NCBI GenBank assembly: GCA_036936605.1
Contig: JAUPFV010000001.1
Coordinates: 118,614,771-118,678,770, forward strand
Length of the DNA stretch: 64,000 nucleotides
Source of the DNA: Limnanthes douglasii subsp. nivea
Taxonomy: Eukaryota > Streptophyta > Magnoliopsida > Brassicales > Limnanthaceae
Direction: 5' to 3'
In this document: positions 11,480 to 23,289 of the stretch, piece by piece
Layout: every line of letters begins with the position of its first letter
Position numbering within the stretch: the stretch's first letter is position 1
Made by a program: the position numbers and the translations under genes
The notes under the pieces: generated by a model
Told to the model about the DNA's origin: nothing
Seen by the model: only the letters and a program-made list of their open reading frames with translations
The model's database searches: none

Positions 11480-12320
11480 ACTTTCCCTTCGGGATACTCA
11501 TAACTCTCGCAATTCTCATCCATAAGCAAGAATTCGGGGTCTCTCTAGGATCTTCTATGGGATTCGACCCTAAAGTTAACCCTTTTAACTGCTAATTTTT
11601 CACTTGTTCTATTTCCCAGTCGGTTTTCTATGCTAGAGTCGCTCGATAGCATTCCATAGACTTTGTATGGCTGCTTCACACGGTTCCCATGTTATTACTG
11701 ATCACATACTTTAGACACTAATGGACTATCGACATCATTGCGTGCATTCTTGATAGTCATGATCTCTTGAATATGGAATTATACGAGGTCGGCTCATCTA
11801 CGACAATAGAAGGTACTGTTACCTCGTTTTTTAAAGTTCCTCGACCCAACTCTATCACTTCTTCTAATTCTCCAACCACTTCGGGCGTAGCCCCTATAAA
11901 ACCCACTATAGTCAATTCAGATCGGAGAATGACCATAGGTTTTTTTGAACTTCGTGTAAGTTTTCATTAAAATAATGTTTTTTGGGATCCTCGTATCAAT
12001 CAGCACTCTTTGTACTTCATCACCACCAATTGCAACCATAATTACCATTACATCTTCATGTGGGCCGACGGTGTCATTCATATTTTCGTCATTAAAACAT
12101 AGTATAGGGAACGAAGTCCTGTATAGGTGGGGCGACACTCCCGCTTCTAACTATGTAGCTAAGCTCATGATGTTTCTATTTCGGGAAAAATTAGTGATTC
12201 GTGCCATAGAGTCACCTATAAAGATAGTTAGCTATTCAAAAAATCTACACAAGTCACTAACCTTTCCTCTGCTCTCGGGAATTATTTCTCCAACAAAATT
12301 TATTATATTCTGATCCTCAT
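11480..12320 (-). pseudogene. Protease region, element B
   Basis: The minus-strand frame 11917-12138 reads SPHLYRTSFPILCFNDE, then GPHEDVMVIMVAIGGDEVQ and VLIDTRIPKNIIL. It is clearly homologous to element A's protease frame (SPHLYQNPSLILCFND, GPHEDAVVIV, ILVDIGSLENII). The catalytic triad is degraded to D-T-R. The downstream block corresponding to ARECYRA in A falls near 11640. The copy is inactive but useful for estimating divergence between A and B. Confidence 0.82.
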
Positions 12321-12379
12321 CATGGTCTAAATATTATGTGGCTACATCAAAGATATTGGTTTTCTAAAAAATAACCATC

Positions 12380-14220
12380 GTAGTTTCTTGCTTTAGTATC
12401 GACACGGTCTTTCTTACCCCCAACGTTCTGCTAAGCTTGCTTCTTTATAAATATCGTCAACTTTCCATTCTCACTTAGCATATGTATTTCTTTTTTTAAC
12501 GCAATACAATCCCTCGTATCATGCCCCACATCTTCGTGATACTTGAAGTATTGGTTATTGCGATTGTATTGGTGGATTTGAATCGGGAAAAGTTGCCGCA
12601 AATTGACATTATTATTTGCTTATTCGAAGATGGTCGGCACACATTCAATTAACTCAGCAAAATGAGCGAGTCAGACCCATTTATTTGAGATGGAATGGGC
12701 TATAGCTTGAAAACTTACTATCTGATTAGTAATCCTTGCCCGTGAGGGATGTGAGCCTAATGCTCTTGGCTTAACATGTCGTGACGCCGGGTAGGTATTG
12801 ATTGGTTGAGGTTGTGGGATGGGAGTCAGATTCTTCTGGTATAATACAACAACAACTGCGCGCTTTGTTGTAACTGATCCACCACCTCGGATGCTTGGGT
12901 CTCCTTAATCAAAATTTTATTTTCAACCTGAGCTAATGAAGCCAAAAAAGTAAAAACTTTTTTATTCATCACATCCTCCTTAATATGATCCGACAGAAGA
13001 CCCATTCTAACACCTGTCAAAACAATATTCTCTTTATAGTGATCCATATCAGTTTTGGTGTCCACAAAATTTTGGGTGTACTCCTTCAAAATATCTCTGA
13101 CCTTCTGTCTACTGTTGTAAATTGTATTCTCCATTTGCTCAGAAATTTTTTCTCCCCACAAACTGCTATGTGAACATTACCCAAAAATGATAAAAAAAAA
13201 TTATGCAACCTTGTGGCAATCGATTATACTATTTTGAGGCACGATCTTTGAATTTTTGTGAGAATGCACAACAAAGTAGTTTGTCATTGTTATCAAAGTT
13301 TAACATGAAGTGTTTGAACAACTCCAAATGGTTGTTTGAGTCCTTATTCCCATCATTTTTCGCCAGACGAGAAATATCGAATCGCTTGGGAAAATTCCCT
13401 GAAATGATTTCATCAGAAAGTGGGGATAACCTTTAGTTATGCACAACCCCACTAGCTCCACTTCGAAGACCTTCTATAGGAGTCGCATACCGTCTTTCGT
13501 CGTGTGGATTAGCAAATTGACTGTTAACCCTGTACTTATGGGTCTGACTGCCCGACGAGAACTGGACGTGGGAATCGGTGGTTTGCTCTCTTATGTTGAT
13601 GATGATCTCCCTGTATTTATCCATGTATGCATGAGTTCTTTTATCGGTGTTGTTCCCGTTGTGTTTCAACACTCTTGACCGACAATATATACGACATCAG
13701 ATCTCTTGTTACCTTAAACTCCTATACTCCTTCTTATCGTGCCGGTATTCACGGTTCGGGGACAAGGAATTATTTGAATCATAATTGGAGGAATCACTAA
13801 GCTATTACGTATATCGGCGCTCGACATTCATATCCTTCATTGACAATCCATTATTTTCCGTCGCAACCTGGTTCAACCTTGATCACGGTCTTCTTCTTCT
13901 TGACCATGACTATAATTTTCTTCTCAATCGTTGTTGGGTGATCGTTATCTGTAAACTCCTCACTTGTTTCTTTTGTTAGCTATGGCCGCTTCCTTCTCAA
14001 TATTAAACTTAGCTATATCGTCCAACAATTGATGCGTAGTCATAATACGGGTCGACCGATTACCTTCCCCCTGTTGATATTGATCGTTATCATGATATTT
14101 CTCTTCAACATGTTGTCCTCGAAATCGACGATCCTCGGAATAAAAGATATTTCCACCGTCTTCCAACCCCATAATTCTACCCTCTATGGGATATGTGTTC
14201 ATCTCTCTTTAATTTCGTGA
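12380..14220 (-). pseudogene. Gag, element B
   Basis: The minus strand shows the Gag core at about 13180-13420 (KRFDISRLAKNDGNKDSNN, then ASK.YNRLPQGC), then a 111-codon frame 12826-13161 with RQKVRDILKEYTQNFVDTKTD and MNKKVFTFLASLAQVENKI, matching element A's Gag. The distal block near 12480-12560 corresponds to A's YHEDVGHDIDC segment. The N-terminal stretch 13433-14202 is rich in Asn, Arg and His (for example YHDNDQYQQGEGNRST) and is probably the low-complexity Gag N-terminus. Several frameshifts separate the blocks. Confidence 0.82.
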
Positions 14221-14256
14221 TTTGGGAGAACCTGTCACTGGGTATCACTTTGATTT

Positions 14257-14273
14257 CCCACAGACAGCGCCAC
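14257..14273 (-). promoter_or_regulatory. Primer-binding site, element B
   Basis: The minus strand reads GTGGCGCTGTCTGTGGG immediately inside the LTR, homologous in place and sequence to the site of element A. Primer tRNA not assigned. Confidence 0.75.
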
Positions 14274-14585
14274 TGATAGTTCCAGAAATATTCAAACCCT
14301 GATAATACTATTAGATAAAGTCATAACATAATGTAAAGAGAGAAACACGGGATTCTAGAGAGAAAAAAATAGTAAAAAGTAGTTATTAATGGTAAATGTT
14401 CACCCATCTCCATAAAGAGAATCTTCCTTTATATAGTAGTGGAAGTTGGCACTAACCCACATGGGTGACTCTCTTTATCTTATTTCTACCTTTCTTTACT
14501 ATAATTCTACTCATATATTTATTATTTACAAAATAAGTCCTTCCTATTTCTTAATCTATTATTTTTATTCCAAACAATTATTACA
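14274..14585 (-). repeat. 5' LTR of element B
   Basis: About 312 bp, starting TGATAG next to the primer-binding site and ending ATTACA. A TATA box (CTATATAA on the minus strand, 14429-14436) sits in the same relative place as in A's LTR, in a similar context (ATCTTCCTTTATATAGT). The outer end is set by the CA terminus, and Athila-like coding sequence begins within about 20 bp. Partner LTR is missing. Confidence 0.6.
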
Positions 14586-14599
14586 CTCTTAAAATACCA

Positions 14600-15545
14600 T
14601 TGTGCTTTGTAGACTAGATAAGGTCTGGACAATTTATTCCCTTATGAGGTATGATCCATACATTTACAAGTAGTACAGTGACCACATTATTTGATGATGT
14701 GTACCTAAAAATCAAATGGAAAACATATTACGCCATTGTCATTCCTTAGAGGCCATAGGTCATCTTAGTTCAGCAAAAACAATAGTGTAAGTTTTGAAGT
14801 TTACATTATTTTGGCCACCTTATTCAAATATTTACATACTTTTATCATGAGTTGCAATAAATGCCAAATAGTGGGAAACATATCAAGAAAGTTAAATACA
14901 TCTCAAAAATATTCTACACGTAGATTTGTTTAATGTATGTGGTATTGATTTCATGGGGTCATTTTTATCATCCTTGAACAATAAATGCATACTTTTACCG
15001 GTTGATTATGTATCCAAATTGGTTGAAGAACCTCACCATAATTGATGAACGAGTAGTTATCAAATTTGTTTAGAAAACTATTTTATCACGTTTTAGTACC
15101 TCGAGAACGATAATGATGAAGGGACTCATTGTTGCAATATTCAATTAAATTCTCTCATAGCAAAATATGGAGTCATTCACCAAGTTTCAAACCCATGCCA
15201 TCTTTAAACCACAAGACAAGTTCAAGTGTCTAAGAGAACATTGAAAATGATTTTGGAGAAGACAGTTAATGACTTAAGAAAAGATTGGGCATGTGGGACT
15301 ACTTTCAAAACTTCTATCACAATGTCACCATACATATTATATTATGGAAAGTATGTCATCTTCTTGTAAAATTAGAGAAACAATCGTATTGGGTCATAAA
15401 ATTGCTGAATTTGATCTTGAATTTGCTGAAAATAAAATACTGTTTTAGTTGAATGAGTTGGATGATATTTGCAATGAGGTGTATTAAAATTCTCGGATCT
15501 ATAAGGATAAGAAAAAGAAATGACATGACAAGAAAATTGTTCAAA
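14600..15545 (+). pseudogene. Athila-type Ty3/gypsy integrase fragment
   Basis: Plus-strand translation shows successive Athila integrase blocks: CVPKNQMENILRHCHS and GHLSSAKT (zinc-binding region, 14690-14800), LFNVCGIDFMGSF and ILLPVDYVSKLVE (first catalytic Asp, about 14930-15030), NDEGTHCCN (second Asp, about 15115), VQVSKRTLKMILEKTV (15220-15270), then TFKTSITMSPYILYYGK and KLLNLILNLLK (15305-15440). Many stops and frame changes are present. The catalytic Glu of the AEVSN motif is Gln here. No LTR or other part was found, so only this slice survived, cut on the left by element B. Confidence 0.85.
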
Positions 15546-16009
15546 ACAACTTATATATGGGAAAACATGTACTTATTTACATATTATCTTCTCCCATGTG
15601 CTTATACATATAAATATGAGATTACAGAGATTTATAATAGACATAATCTTAATAATGCTCATGATCATCAATATTGGAATTATTTTTCTTTAATGTTAAT
15701 TTTTCTGAAGTTTTTTAAAGATGCAACTAAATTTTTTTCTAGACAATATAGTCATATCATTCACTTTCCCCTTTTTAAAATTAGTAATCTTGTCATACAT
15801 ATGAATACATATAAGGAAAAAAGTGTATATTGTGAAATGGTGCCGATACGGAAGCAAAATATATAATGTATTTTCATTTTATCCCATATGCTTAGGATAT
15901 TGGGTGTATTTTTTATCCTTTTAAAAAATGGGTGGTTTTACCTTTTTAGTTGATTGTTATCATAAAAGTATACAACTTGGTGTAACGTATGACTATGAAG
16001 AATATATTT
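15546..16009. other. Unassigned AT-rich link between Athila and hAT remnants
   Basis: A 137-codon frame (15453-15866) begins in the Athila integrase tail and runs on as Tyr/Phe/Ile-rich sequence with no recognisable motif. It is probably a chance extension rather than a gene. Confidence 0.5.
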
Positions 16010-16660
16010 AACACATTGAAACTTTTCTTTATATAATTTATAATACCTATGTTGAAAAATATGAGATAAATATAAATGTTAAATCTTCAAATGTAGTGGT
16101 AATAGTAGTCGTAATAGGAGAAGAGGCAAAAATTATAGCACTAACTATGTAAAAGTGGAAATACTAAATAGTGAGGTGACAAGAGAAACTTATCAAGTTG
16201 ATAATAAAGTACCATATATTTAAACACCCTATTTGATTTAGATGAGTATGATTAAGAAAAAACCCTTTTCATATATTAATGTGGTGGAATTCCAAATAAG
16301 ACTAGTTTCCAATTATTTGCAAGTTAGCGAGAGAGATGTTTTTAATACCTACGTCTAAGTGGAAAGTGAATCTGCGTTTAGTCAGGTCAAACTGTAATAC
16401 GTGACTAAACAATCAAGATTTATTAGCATGGCAATTGAAATACTTGTTGCAACCAAGTACTATAATATGGTGGAACATATGATGCAAGATGAAGAATATA
16501 AAATATAAGAGAATCTAAGGGACATCTTCATTGAATTTACACATGTTGAAAAATATCTTAAAGAATATCTTATAAATTAAGTTGTTGTGGGGCGTGATGG
16601 TGAAGAATTAGTTGAATTAGAAGATGATTTTTTATATGAATCACATTTGTAATATAAAAT
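16010..16660 (+). pseudogene. hAT transposase C-terminal fragment (copy 1)
   Basis: Across stops the plus strand reads a hAT C-terminal dimerisation domain: LVSNYLQVSERDVFNTYV, VESESAFSQV, LTKQSRFISMAIEILVATK, followed by an acidic tail (GEELVELEDDFLYESHL). Relatives read LARDVLAIP, ASESAFSTGGR and LTPKTVEALVC. The same blocks occur in copy 2 at 55.2-55.6 kb. The BED zinc finger and the catalytic core are missing here. The 3' flank to about 17220 is also shared with copy 2. Confidence 0.8.
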
Positions 16661-17220
16661 TATTAGTGAGTTTTTAATAGGATAATTTAATTTTAAGAAT
16701 ATTTGTACAACTCCTGCCCCACAAGCGTATAAAGTGTGGAAGACTTAAATCAATCAAAAAAATATCACCCTCCATTCTCATAATGTAACAACTTATCATA
16801 ACTTTTTTACCAAATATTTAATAAACATATTACAATAACTTATCTGTATAATCCAACTATAAAAATTATTTTATCGCTAGTAAGTAATGATCAAAATCTA
16901 AGAACACTTCTAGTTTATAATCAAACCATAATAATAATCAAAGTCTAATAATAAGACTATAATAGCCTTATACTAATTTTAAATTATAATATACAAACTA
17001 TATAATCAAACTATAAAGTCTATAACAAGAACAACACTTATACAAAATATGTTGCAAAAATAATAGAAAATTAAGAAATAATTAATTTTTTGCTTAAATA
17101 TTATAAGCCTAGCTCTTAAAAATCTATTACATTATAATGAATGCAAAATTAAGATTATTATGAGTTTTGAACCAGTAAAAAAATATCAATTTTTGTATGC
17201 TATGGTGACATTACAATGTA
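16661..17220 (+). mobile_element. 3' non-coding part of hAT copy 1
   Basis: The AT-rich segment aligns with 55610-56170 downstream of hAT copy 2: AATATTTGTACAACTC near 16697 versus AATATTTGTATAACTC, the TTAAATCAATCAAAAAAAT run, the many TAATCAAACTATAA phrases, and ATTATGAGTTTTGAAC near 17157 versus AGTATGAGTTTTGAAC. It is the conserved 3' untranslated and subterminal part of the family. Exact terminal inverted repeat not identified. Confidence 0.7.
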
Positions 17221-18540
17221 ACTGTGATGTGAAATGACATGAATCACGGCGTGTTCTACCGTGACTCTGACGGGCCATGTTATTATTTTTACTGTGAAGC
17301 GGCGTAATAGATTCGTACCGTTATAGAATTTTGTTGTAATCTATTATCATGACAACCCTACCATAATCCCTCTGTGATCTGTCGATCACAAGTTATTAAA
17401 AATTATTTCAGCCATAAAATTTACCGAACTTTAAAATTGATATTTAGTGTTAAACCAATAATTTTTGTTGTTGAACCAATAATTTTTATAAATTATATAA
17501 TACTTTTTATGTATTCAAATTCCATACATTTTTTTTTCACAGCTTATTCAGGACACTTTTGAGTTTAGGAAATAAGTATAATAGATTTATTTTTTATTAA
17601 TCATAATGGTCAATCGTCTTTTTTCAAAATTTATAAAATTAACATTAAATTTAAAATTTTAAAAAACCCTTGTACCTATAGTTATTTATAAGCGTTACCA
17701 CTATTTTTACTAAACATTGTTTGATAATACAAAAACCTCGTAAATTTTAAATCTCATACACCTCTAAAACTCATTCTTACTATATCAAGAAATCACTTAG
17801 CTCTACAACTTAAAAGCTTACCCTTAAGAACCATTGTTACTAATTTTTAAATATTTCTCATTCATTAAAAAAATGAATATATGACCAGACACAAACGAAT
17901 AAACGACTGTCATAAATACCCATACTACAACTCTCGTGGAAACGCTATTGGAAATTATCGTAGAAGATGTATAATTAATTTCAATTACTCTTTTATCAAT
18001 TTCATAGATTTGTAAATATAAATAAATGGAAAGAAGATAGAGTTCTTTGCGAGTTTGTTATGAAACCTAGCACTCTTATGTTGAGCAACGAATAATGCTA
18101 GGTTTAACATATTTCACAATAACATTATATAGACTACATAACTAGTGTCATATTTTGCAAATACATTATTTTACATTTGTGAAATATGATGTAATTTTCT
18201 TGCGCAACAAAGCATAATCATGAATAAATTTTCTACATTAAATTTATGTAACATTTCGCTTCTTCTTTGTAAATCACTAGGATGCGGTAAAAATTAAAGG
18301 CTTAAATGTCATTACATTGATGAATAACCTAAGAAATTCTTCGGTTCATTGTCGAATTATATTTTGGCACATAATATTATATTTACGTTATTATAGTGGC
18401 GAATCATATAAATGTTTTCACCTCATTTGTGATGAATTAAACTAGATGTATAGCTAATGCACTCACGATTCTTTTAGGTCATTCCAACAATCAATTTGTT
18501 CGTTTTGTTATACCCCATCTTTTGTTTCCTTCATCATTTT
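17221..18540. other. AT-rich intergenic stretch
   Basis: No domain was recognised. A short GC-richer block (17220-17400) with CGTGACTCTGACGGGCC and similar may be a MITE scar, but no terminal repeats were found. The small frame at 17374-17562 has no known similarity. Confidence 0.5.
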
Positions 18541-19499
18541 ATGGGGTTATCCCAACAGAGATCACAATTACTACTAAAGTTCTCACAGAGGTTTAGCAGA
18601 ACTTTGCTAAGAATAAATATAAGGAGATGCAGATTTTAATAAATGAAATCCATACTATGAAGCACAAAGGTAAAAAAAGTATAAAGATCATATTGTTGGT
18701 AATTTAATGATTGCCACTAAGTTAATGGATAATAAGATTGACCTTTCTAAAAATATGTGTTTGGTTTAGTTTTTTAAATACTTCATATTAATTATAAGCA
18801 TTTTCAATCTACTTATAATTACATACGTGAAGAATGGATAAAAATAAATTGATTTCTCATGTTATACAAGCAGATGAGCGATTGAAAAATAAATGTTGTG
18901 AGGTATATATGGTGAGCTCCAATAAGTGGGCAGGTCAAAATATAAAATTTTGATGAGAAAGTGTATGGTGTAGGGGAAAATAAAACAAAAAGATTCGATT
19001 AATAGTCAGTGTTTCTTATGAAAAAACGGATAGAATATAAAAAAATATTATAAAAAAACCAAGTTTATATGAAAGCAAAAGGTAATAATTATTTTGGTAT
19101 GTTAAAAAACTAATGTTCTTTGCGTTGCAAGACATTAAGAAGTTGAAGCCTCAATGACTATGAAACATCTATATATACAGTAGGGGAAGTTTGTGCATGG
19201 TTGTTTTAATTTGTAAATTTTATTTAAAATTATACAGTGGACATTTGTTATTTTTGAAAGATGTTTTATTTGTACCTTCATTCAGAACGAATCTGGTTTC
19301 TTTCTTGGTTTTAGAAATTTCGGTTATTCATGTCTATTTGGAAACAATCAGTTGACTCTTTAATACAATATGCATAATATTGTAGCTCATACTTGATGTA
19401 AATAAATGATAGGTTGTATTTGAAAGGTTTAGTTGAGCATAATAATGAACCAATATATACAAAATTAAAATATAACAAGATTAAAAAAAACTAAAAAAT

Positions 19500-20195
19500 T
19501 GACAAATATTTGGCACAAATGTTTAGTTCATATATCTAAAATAAGGATGGGTAAGCTTATCATTGAAGGTTTATTAAGCTCATTAATTCAAACTTCAGTT
19601 TTTATGTATCAAAGATAAATAAACCACAATAAAAAGGTTAAGGGCACATGGAGCCAAATAATTCTTAAATTTGATCCATACCGATATATGTGGACCATTC
19701 CTAAAATAATCATAGAACATATATCAGTACTTCTTATCGTTTATAGATGGCCTCTCTCGATACCAGTACCTACACCTCTTTCATGAAAAATTACAAGCCC
19801 TAGAAAACTTTATAGCTTTTAATATTGAAGTTGGGAAAAACTAGCTAAGAGAATTGAATGTGTTAGATCCGAAAATTTTGGTGAATATTATGATGGATAT
19901 GACAGTTTAGGTGAACAAAGTCAATGATCATTCATAGAGGAGTGAAGTATAGTTCCTCTGTATACAATGTTGGGGTCACCTAGTATAGATGGAGTATCTG
20001 AGAGGAGAAACCATATGCTTAAGGATATGGTGAGAAGTATACTTAGTCATTCAACTCTACCATCATCACTATGGTCTAAAGCAATAAAATGTGCATTGTA
20101 CATTCTCAATAGAGGTCCCATAAAAACATCCATAAATACCCAATATGAGCTATGTATTGGGCATAATCCTAGCTTAAAGCATTTGGATATATAAC
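19500..20195 (+). pseudogene. Copia integrase fragment
   Basis: Readable blocks: WHKCLVHISKIRMGKLIIEG (zinc-binding H..H region), then near 19730-19800 a stretch matching the FIDDYSRYGYLYLIHEK block as FIDGLSRYQYLHLFHEK, KRIECVRSENFGEYY (about 19850-19890, second catalytic position with Asp replaced by Glu), IVPLYTMLGSPSIDGVSERRN (third catalytic Glu retained in SERRN) and KDMVRSILSHSTLPSSLWSKA with AIKCALYILNRGP. The last 75 codons (19967-20194) form one open frame. It resembles Arabidopsis-type copia polyproteins and is non-functional because of stops and a changed Asp. Confidence 0.87.
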
Positions 20196-20829
20196 AATGT
20201 CCATCTTAACTAAAGGCTTATAAGTTGAAAGAATTGGACCAAGAGATGGTTTGTTGTTATTTCATTAGTTAACTAAGTGTTCAATGGGCTTTAAATTTTA
20301 TAATCCTTTCACTAGAAATACTTAAAACATGGACATCAAATTTACTTGAATATGTTGAGTTTGAGGGCGAGAATTTATGAACAAATTTTCATTTAAGGAA
20401 GATTTTATGGAGATTCACGAAGGTTCTAACTAAGATATTCAAGTATCTGATGATTGGGTTACAATGCCAATCATTTTAGTATCGTTAGAATATGAAAATA
20501 CTCAAAATCAAACAGAGGCTCAGCTTGAGGTTTTTAACCATGTTACAGATATGATATAGTAAGAACACAAAGGTACTAAAGATAATGTTAATCTTACACA
20601 AGTAAAAAATAAATAAAAAATCATAAAAAATAAGTTATACCTTCTCAAAAAGTGAAAAATAAAGAAGGCACACAATAGAAAATAAGATTTTTTCTTATTT
20701 GTATTATGTAGTGTGTCTTCAAAAACATGAAAAAATCATAGTCTAATGGTAAACGATACGTCGGGTTTTTGTGAATCCATGGAGATTTTTAATTCTCAGT
20801 TGTGGATCAACAGTATGAAAGTAAAGTAC

Positions 20830-21110
20830 AAATCAATGCAAGATAATATGGTATGAAAGGTTGTCTCATTACCTAAAGGGAAAAGTTCGATTGGTTTTAA
20901 CTAGATTTACAAAACAAATAGGATTTCCAGTATAACGTGGAAAGATATAAAGCGTGACTTGTGGAAAAAGATTTATAAAATGGATTTTAAAAATGTTTTT
21001 ATTCATGACATTAAGGAAATGATATGTATGGTACATTCTGAGAACTTTATAATAGGTTATCCAAAGTCCATGATATACATATGATTCTTCATCATGATTC
21101 ACATGGTATT
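20830..21110 (+). pseudogene. Copia reverse transcriptase fragment
   Basis: The plus-strand translation reads KIYKMDFKNVFIHDIKEMIY followed by MVHSENFIIGYP, which matches the copia RT block QMDVKTAFLNGDLEETIYM plus QPEGF. Only this slice, containing the first catalytic Asp context, is recognisable. It follows the integrase fragment after about 650 bp of unreadable sequence. Confidence 0.7.
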
Positions 21111-21589
21111 TAAAACCTTGATCATCTCAAGACATTAATTAATTATAAATGTATAAAGATACAAATAAGAGTTACTACGTAAGTGATTGTCTGATTAATA
21201 GAGATCGATAGGTGATAGTATTTTCGTAACTAGGATACTTGCTCACTAAACTGTTCTTTAAGAATAAATAAAAATGGCTTTGATGAATTCTCTAGAAAAA
21301 ATATGCAGTTATAAATCAAAGAGAGAAGAGATGGAACATAAAGTAAACATTACCGATTAGATCGTGTATACATGATAATATAAAATAATTTTATTACCGG
21401 ATGATATCATAATCACTTATAGGCTTTAATCATTTTTTTCTTGTTTTTTGTAATTTTATATTTTACGTGTTCTTTTCATGTTATTTTTATTCATTAATGA
21501 AGTTTGCAGTTGCATTCATCATATTAAGCTTAATATGACCTTGTTGGTAGTGTAAGTATCTGCATATAAGAGTACGAAGAACACTATTA

Positions 21590-21980
21590 ATAGTATCTTA
21601 TTCTTTTTACCGTCCAGATTTCATGAGGTAAATTCTGCAAATTGACCCATAATGGGATGATCTTTAGTGAGTATTTTACAGTGAAGGATATGGGTTCCAT
21701 GTTATCAGGATAATGAAATGTTCTTTGAAGAACTATAGAGCATTTTCTTTAACAAAAGTAGTATTTTCACTGAAATTAAAACGAAAAACTTAAAGTAGCC
21801 ATAAGGAGTGATATTATATTCTTAAATACCATGAGTGCCCTACATATTCTTGGCAATGGATTGAGAATGATCGGATGCAGGTTTTTTTCCAAAAAAGTAT
21901 CATGGTAAACATTTTTTCTAGTATTTTTTGTCTCTATTAATCGCATCAGAGAGGGCGATGATTTTACCATCTTGATATTC
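21590..21980 (-). pseudogene. DUF4283-like LINE ORF1 remnant
   Basis: In different minus-strand frames the stretch reads an N-terminal DGKIIALSDAI-like piece, then KENAL.FFKEHFIILITWNP and KIIPLWVNLQNLPHEIWT. These match the DUF4283 pattern of plant LINE ORF1 (NGPWFF...LIL..W.P, then VPIWV.LPNLPLEFW). The complete version of the same domain is present at 26.7-27.2 kb on the other strand. Only about 130 codons are recognisable and frames shift twice, so this is inferred from pattern order. Confidence 0.6.
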
Positions 21981-22729
21981 TATGAACATCATTTTTTCAA
22001 CTGTCATCTTTAAACTATTTTCTTAGAGAGAATACATAACTCTGACCCACAATTGACTTGCATGCTGGTGACGTAGTAGTGAGGTGAGTTATAAGCGGAT
22101 TATTGTTGAAATAATATTATCGGGCGAGGGAAAGTGGAAATAATTGGACTAAGATTTGGGACGTTGGTGTGATCATCTTAGTCAAGATAAGGTGGTGTGA
22201 GTTGTTATGCGACCAGGAAAGTAATGATGTGTTCCTCTTCGGTATCTCAATCTTGAAGTTATGACTCTTATTTTTATTTTTAGACCAATGCTCGCCGATG
22301 GAAAATGACCTCAGGAGTGACAGTTCTATGAAAAGAGGGGACCAAAGCTTGGGTGTGAAGTGGCACTACCTGATGAATTGTTGGAGTGGATAGTAGAAAA
22401 TGAAGCATATAAACGGTTACTTTAATTAGGGTTGAATAAAAAAGATAAAGTGACGTGGTTGAATGTTATATTTGCACTGTTCATAGAGATGTGTTGACGT
22501 CAAAAGCCCAACGATATTTTGGGCCGGATTGGAGAATATATATTGTTCAGTTGGAGGACCGAATAGTAGAGTGTTGGATGAGGTGATGTCCATTGGATAT
22601 GGCAAGAGGCTTTTGAACGTGGGTAAATGTCCAAAATTTACTTGGGACCTTAGATACATCTTTTGTGGTAAATGGAGGGGGTTGGGATCATTACTTTCTA
22701 ACGGAAAAATAAACCTACATTAGACATCC
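21981..22729. other. Unassigned, GC-richer flank of the hAT insertion
   Basis: No domain was recognised, although composition is less AT-rich than the neighbours from about 22080. Opposed frames of 64 and 77 codons (22529-22723 plus, 22426-22659 minus) show no known motif. The sequence ends in the 8-bp target duplication GTCGTGAG (22730-22737). Confidence 0.5.
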
Positions 22730-22804
22730 GTCGTGAGCAGGGGTGGCAAATGGTTCAGGAATTGCGGTTCAAATCTCACTATCTGTTTATGAATTGGTGT
22801 TTTT

Positions 22805-22990
22805 ACTGCAAAACTGGCCCATTATATCTGCAAACCGGTAGGACCGTAAATCGGCAGGACCACAAACCGACAGGACCGCATAAGAAGTAAACCCGCAGGA
22901 TTGCATAAGGAGTAAACCGGCAGGACCGCAAACCGGCAGGATCGCAAACCATTAGGACTGCAAACCGGCAGGACTGCGAAACCACGGTTT
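22805..22990. repeat. Left subterminal repeat array of the hAT element
   Basis: About ten copies of a 15-16 bp unit close to GCAAACCGGCAGGACC follow one another with small changes, starting after ACTGGCCCATTA. Repeated short motifs near the ends are typical transposase-binding sites of hAT elements. The right end (28310-28400) contains the same ACTGGCCCATTA start and units in the same, not inverted, orientation. Confidence 0.85.
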
Positions 22991-23289
22991 ATTTCTAAAA
23001 AGCCGCGGTTTATTTGTAAATATTATAAATGTTTTATTTATTTTATAACAAAAATGTTATATTTAAAAATATTGAGATATTGCATATTATTATAAAATTA
23101 TTATTACATTTTGTTTAGTATTAATTTGTTTTGGTTATTAATATTTTAAGGTTGTAATTATTATATAGTCTAAAATTTTAAATATTACTTATGTTATTAT
23201 CACATTTTGAATATTATTATTATGTTTTTAGATCTAATATTAGTAGTGTTGATTTTAGTATTACAAACCAAAACTATATCTTATCATGT

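Larger units (their letters stand above)
11041..14585 (-). mobile_element. Tat-lineage Ty3/gypsy element B, truncated in RT
   Basis: This is a second copy in the same orientation as element A. From right to left: LTR, primer-binding site, gag, protease, start of RT. Similarity to A is collinear, for example the GGGGTCTCTCTAGGATC stretch near 11540 and its counterpart near 5275. It stops inside RT near 11041; RNase H, integrase, spacer and second LTR are absent. Internal deletions shorten the RT part. It is a 3'-truncated relic. Confidence 0.85.
18560..21110 (+). mobile_element. Decayed Ty1/copia retrotransposon
   Basis: Successive copia blocks lie in order on the plus strand: weak Gag/zinc-knuckle and protease-to-integrase linker phrases (DVLFVPSFRTNLVS near 19262), the integrase zinc region (WHKCLVHISKIRMGKL near 19510), the integrase core to 20195, then an RT piece at 20870-21090. 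LTRs were not found. Stops are frequent. It is an old relic with an internal deletion between integrase and RT. Confidence 0.82.

Noticed and set aside
20735..20815. tRNA-like start (GTCTAATGGTAAACGAT)
   Set aside because: No acceptor stem, B box or cloverleaf can be completed; it lies inside a decayed copia element.
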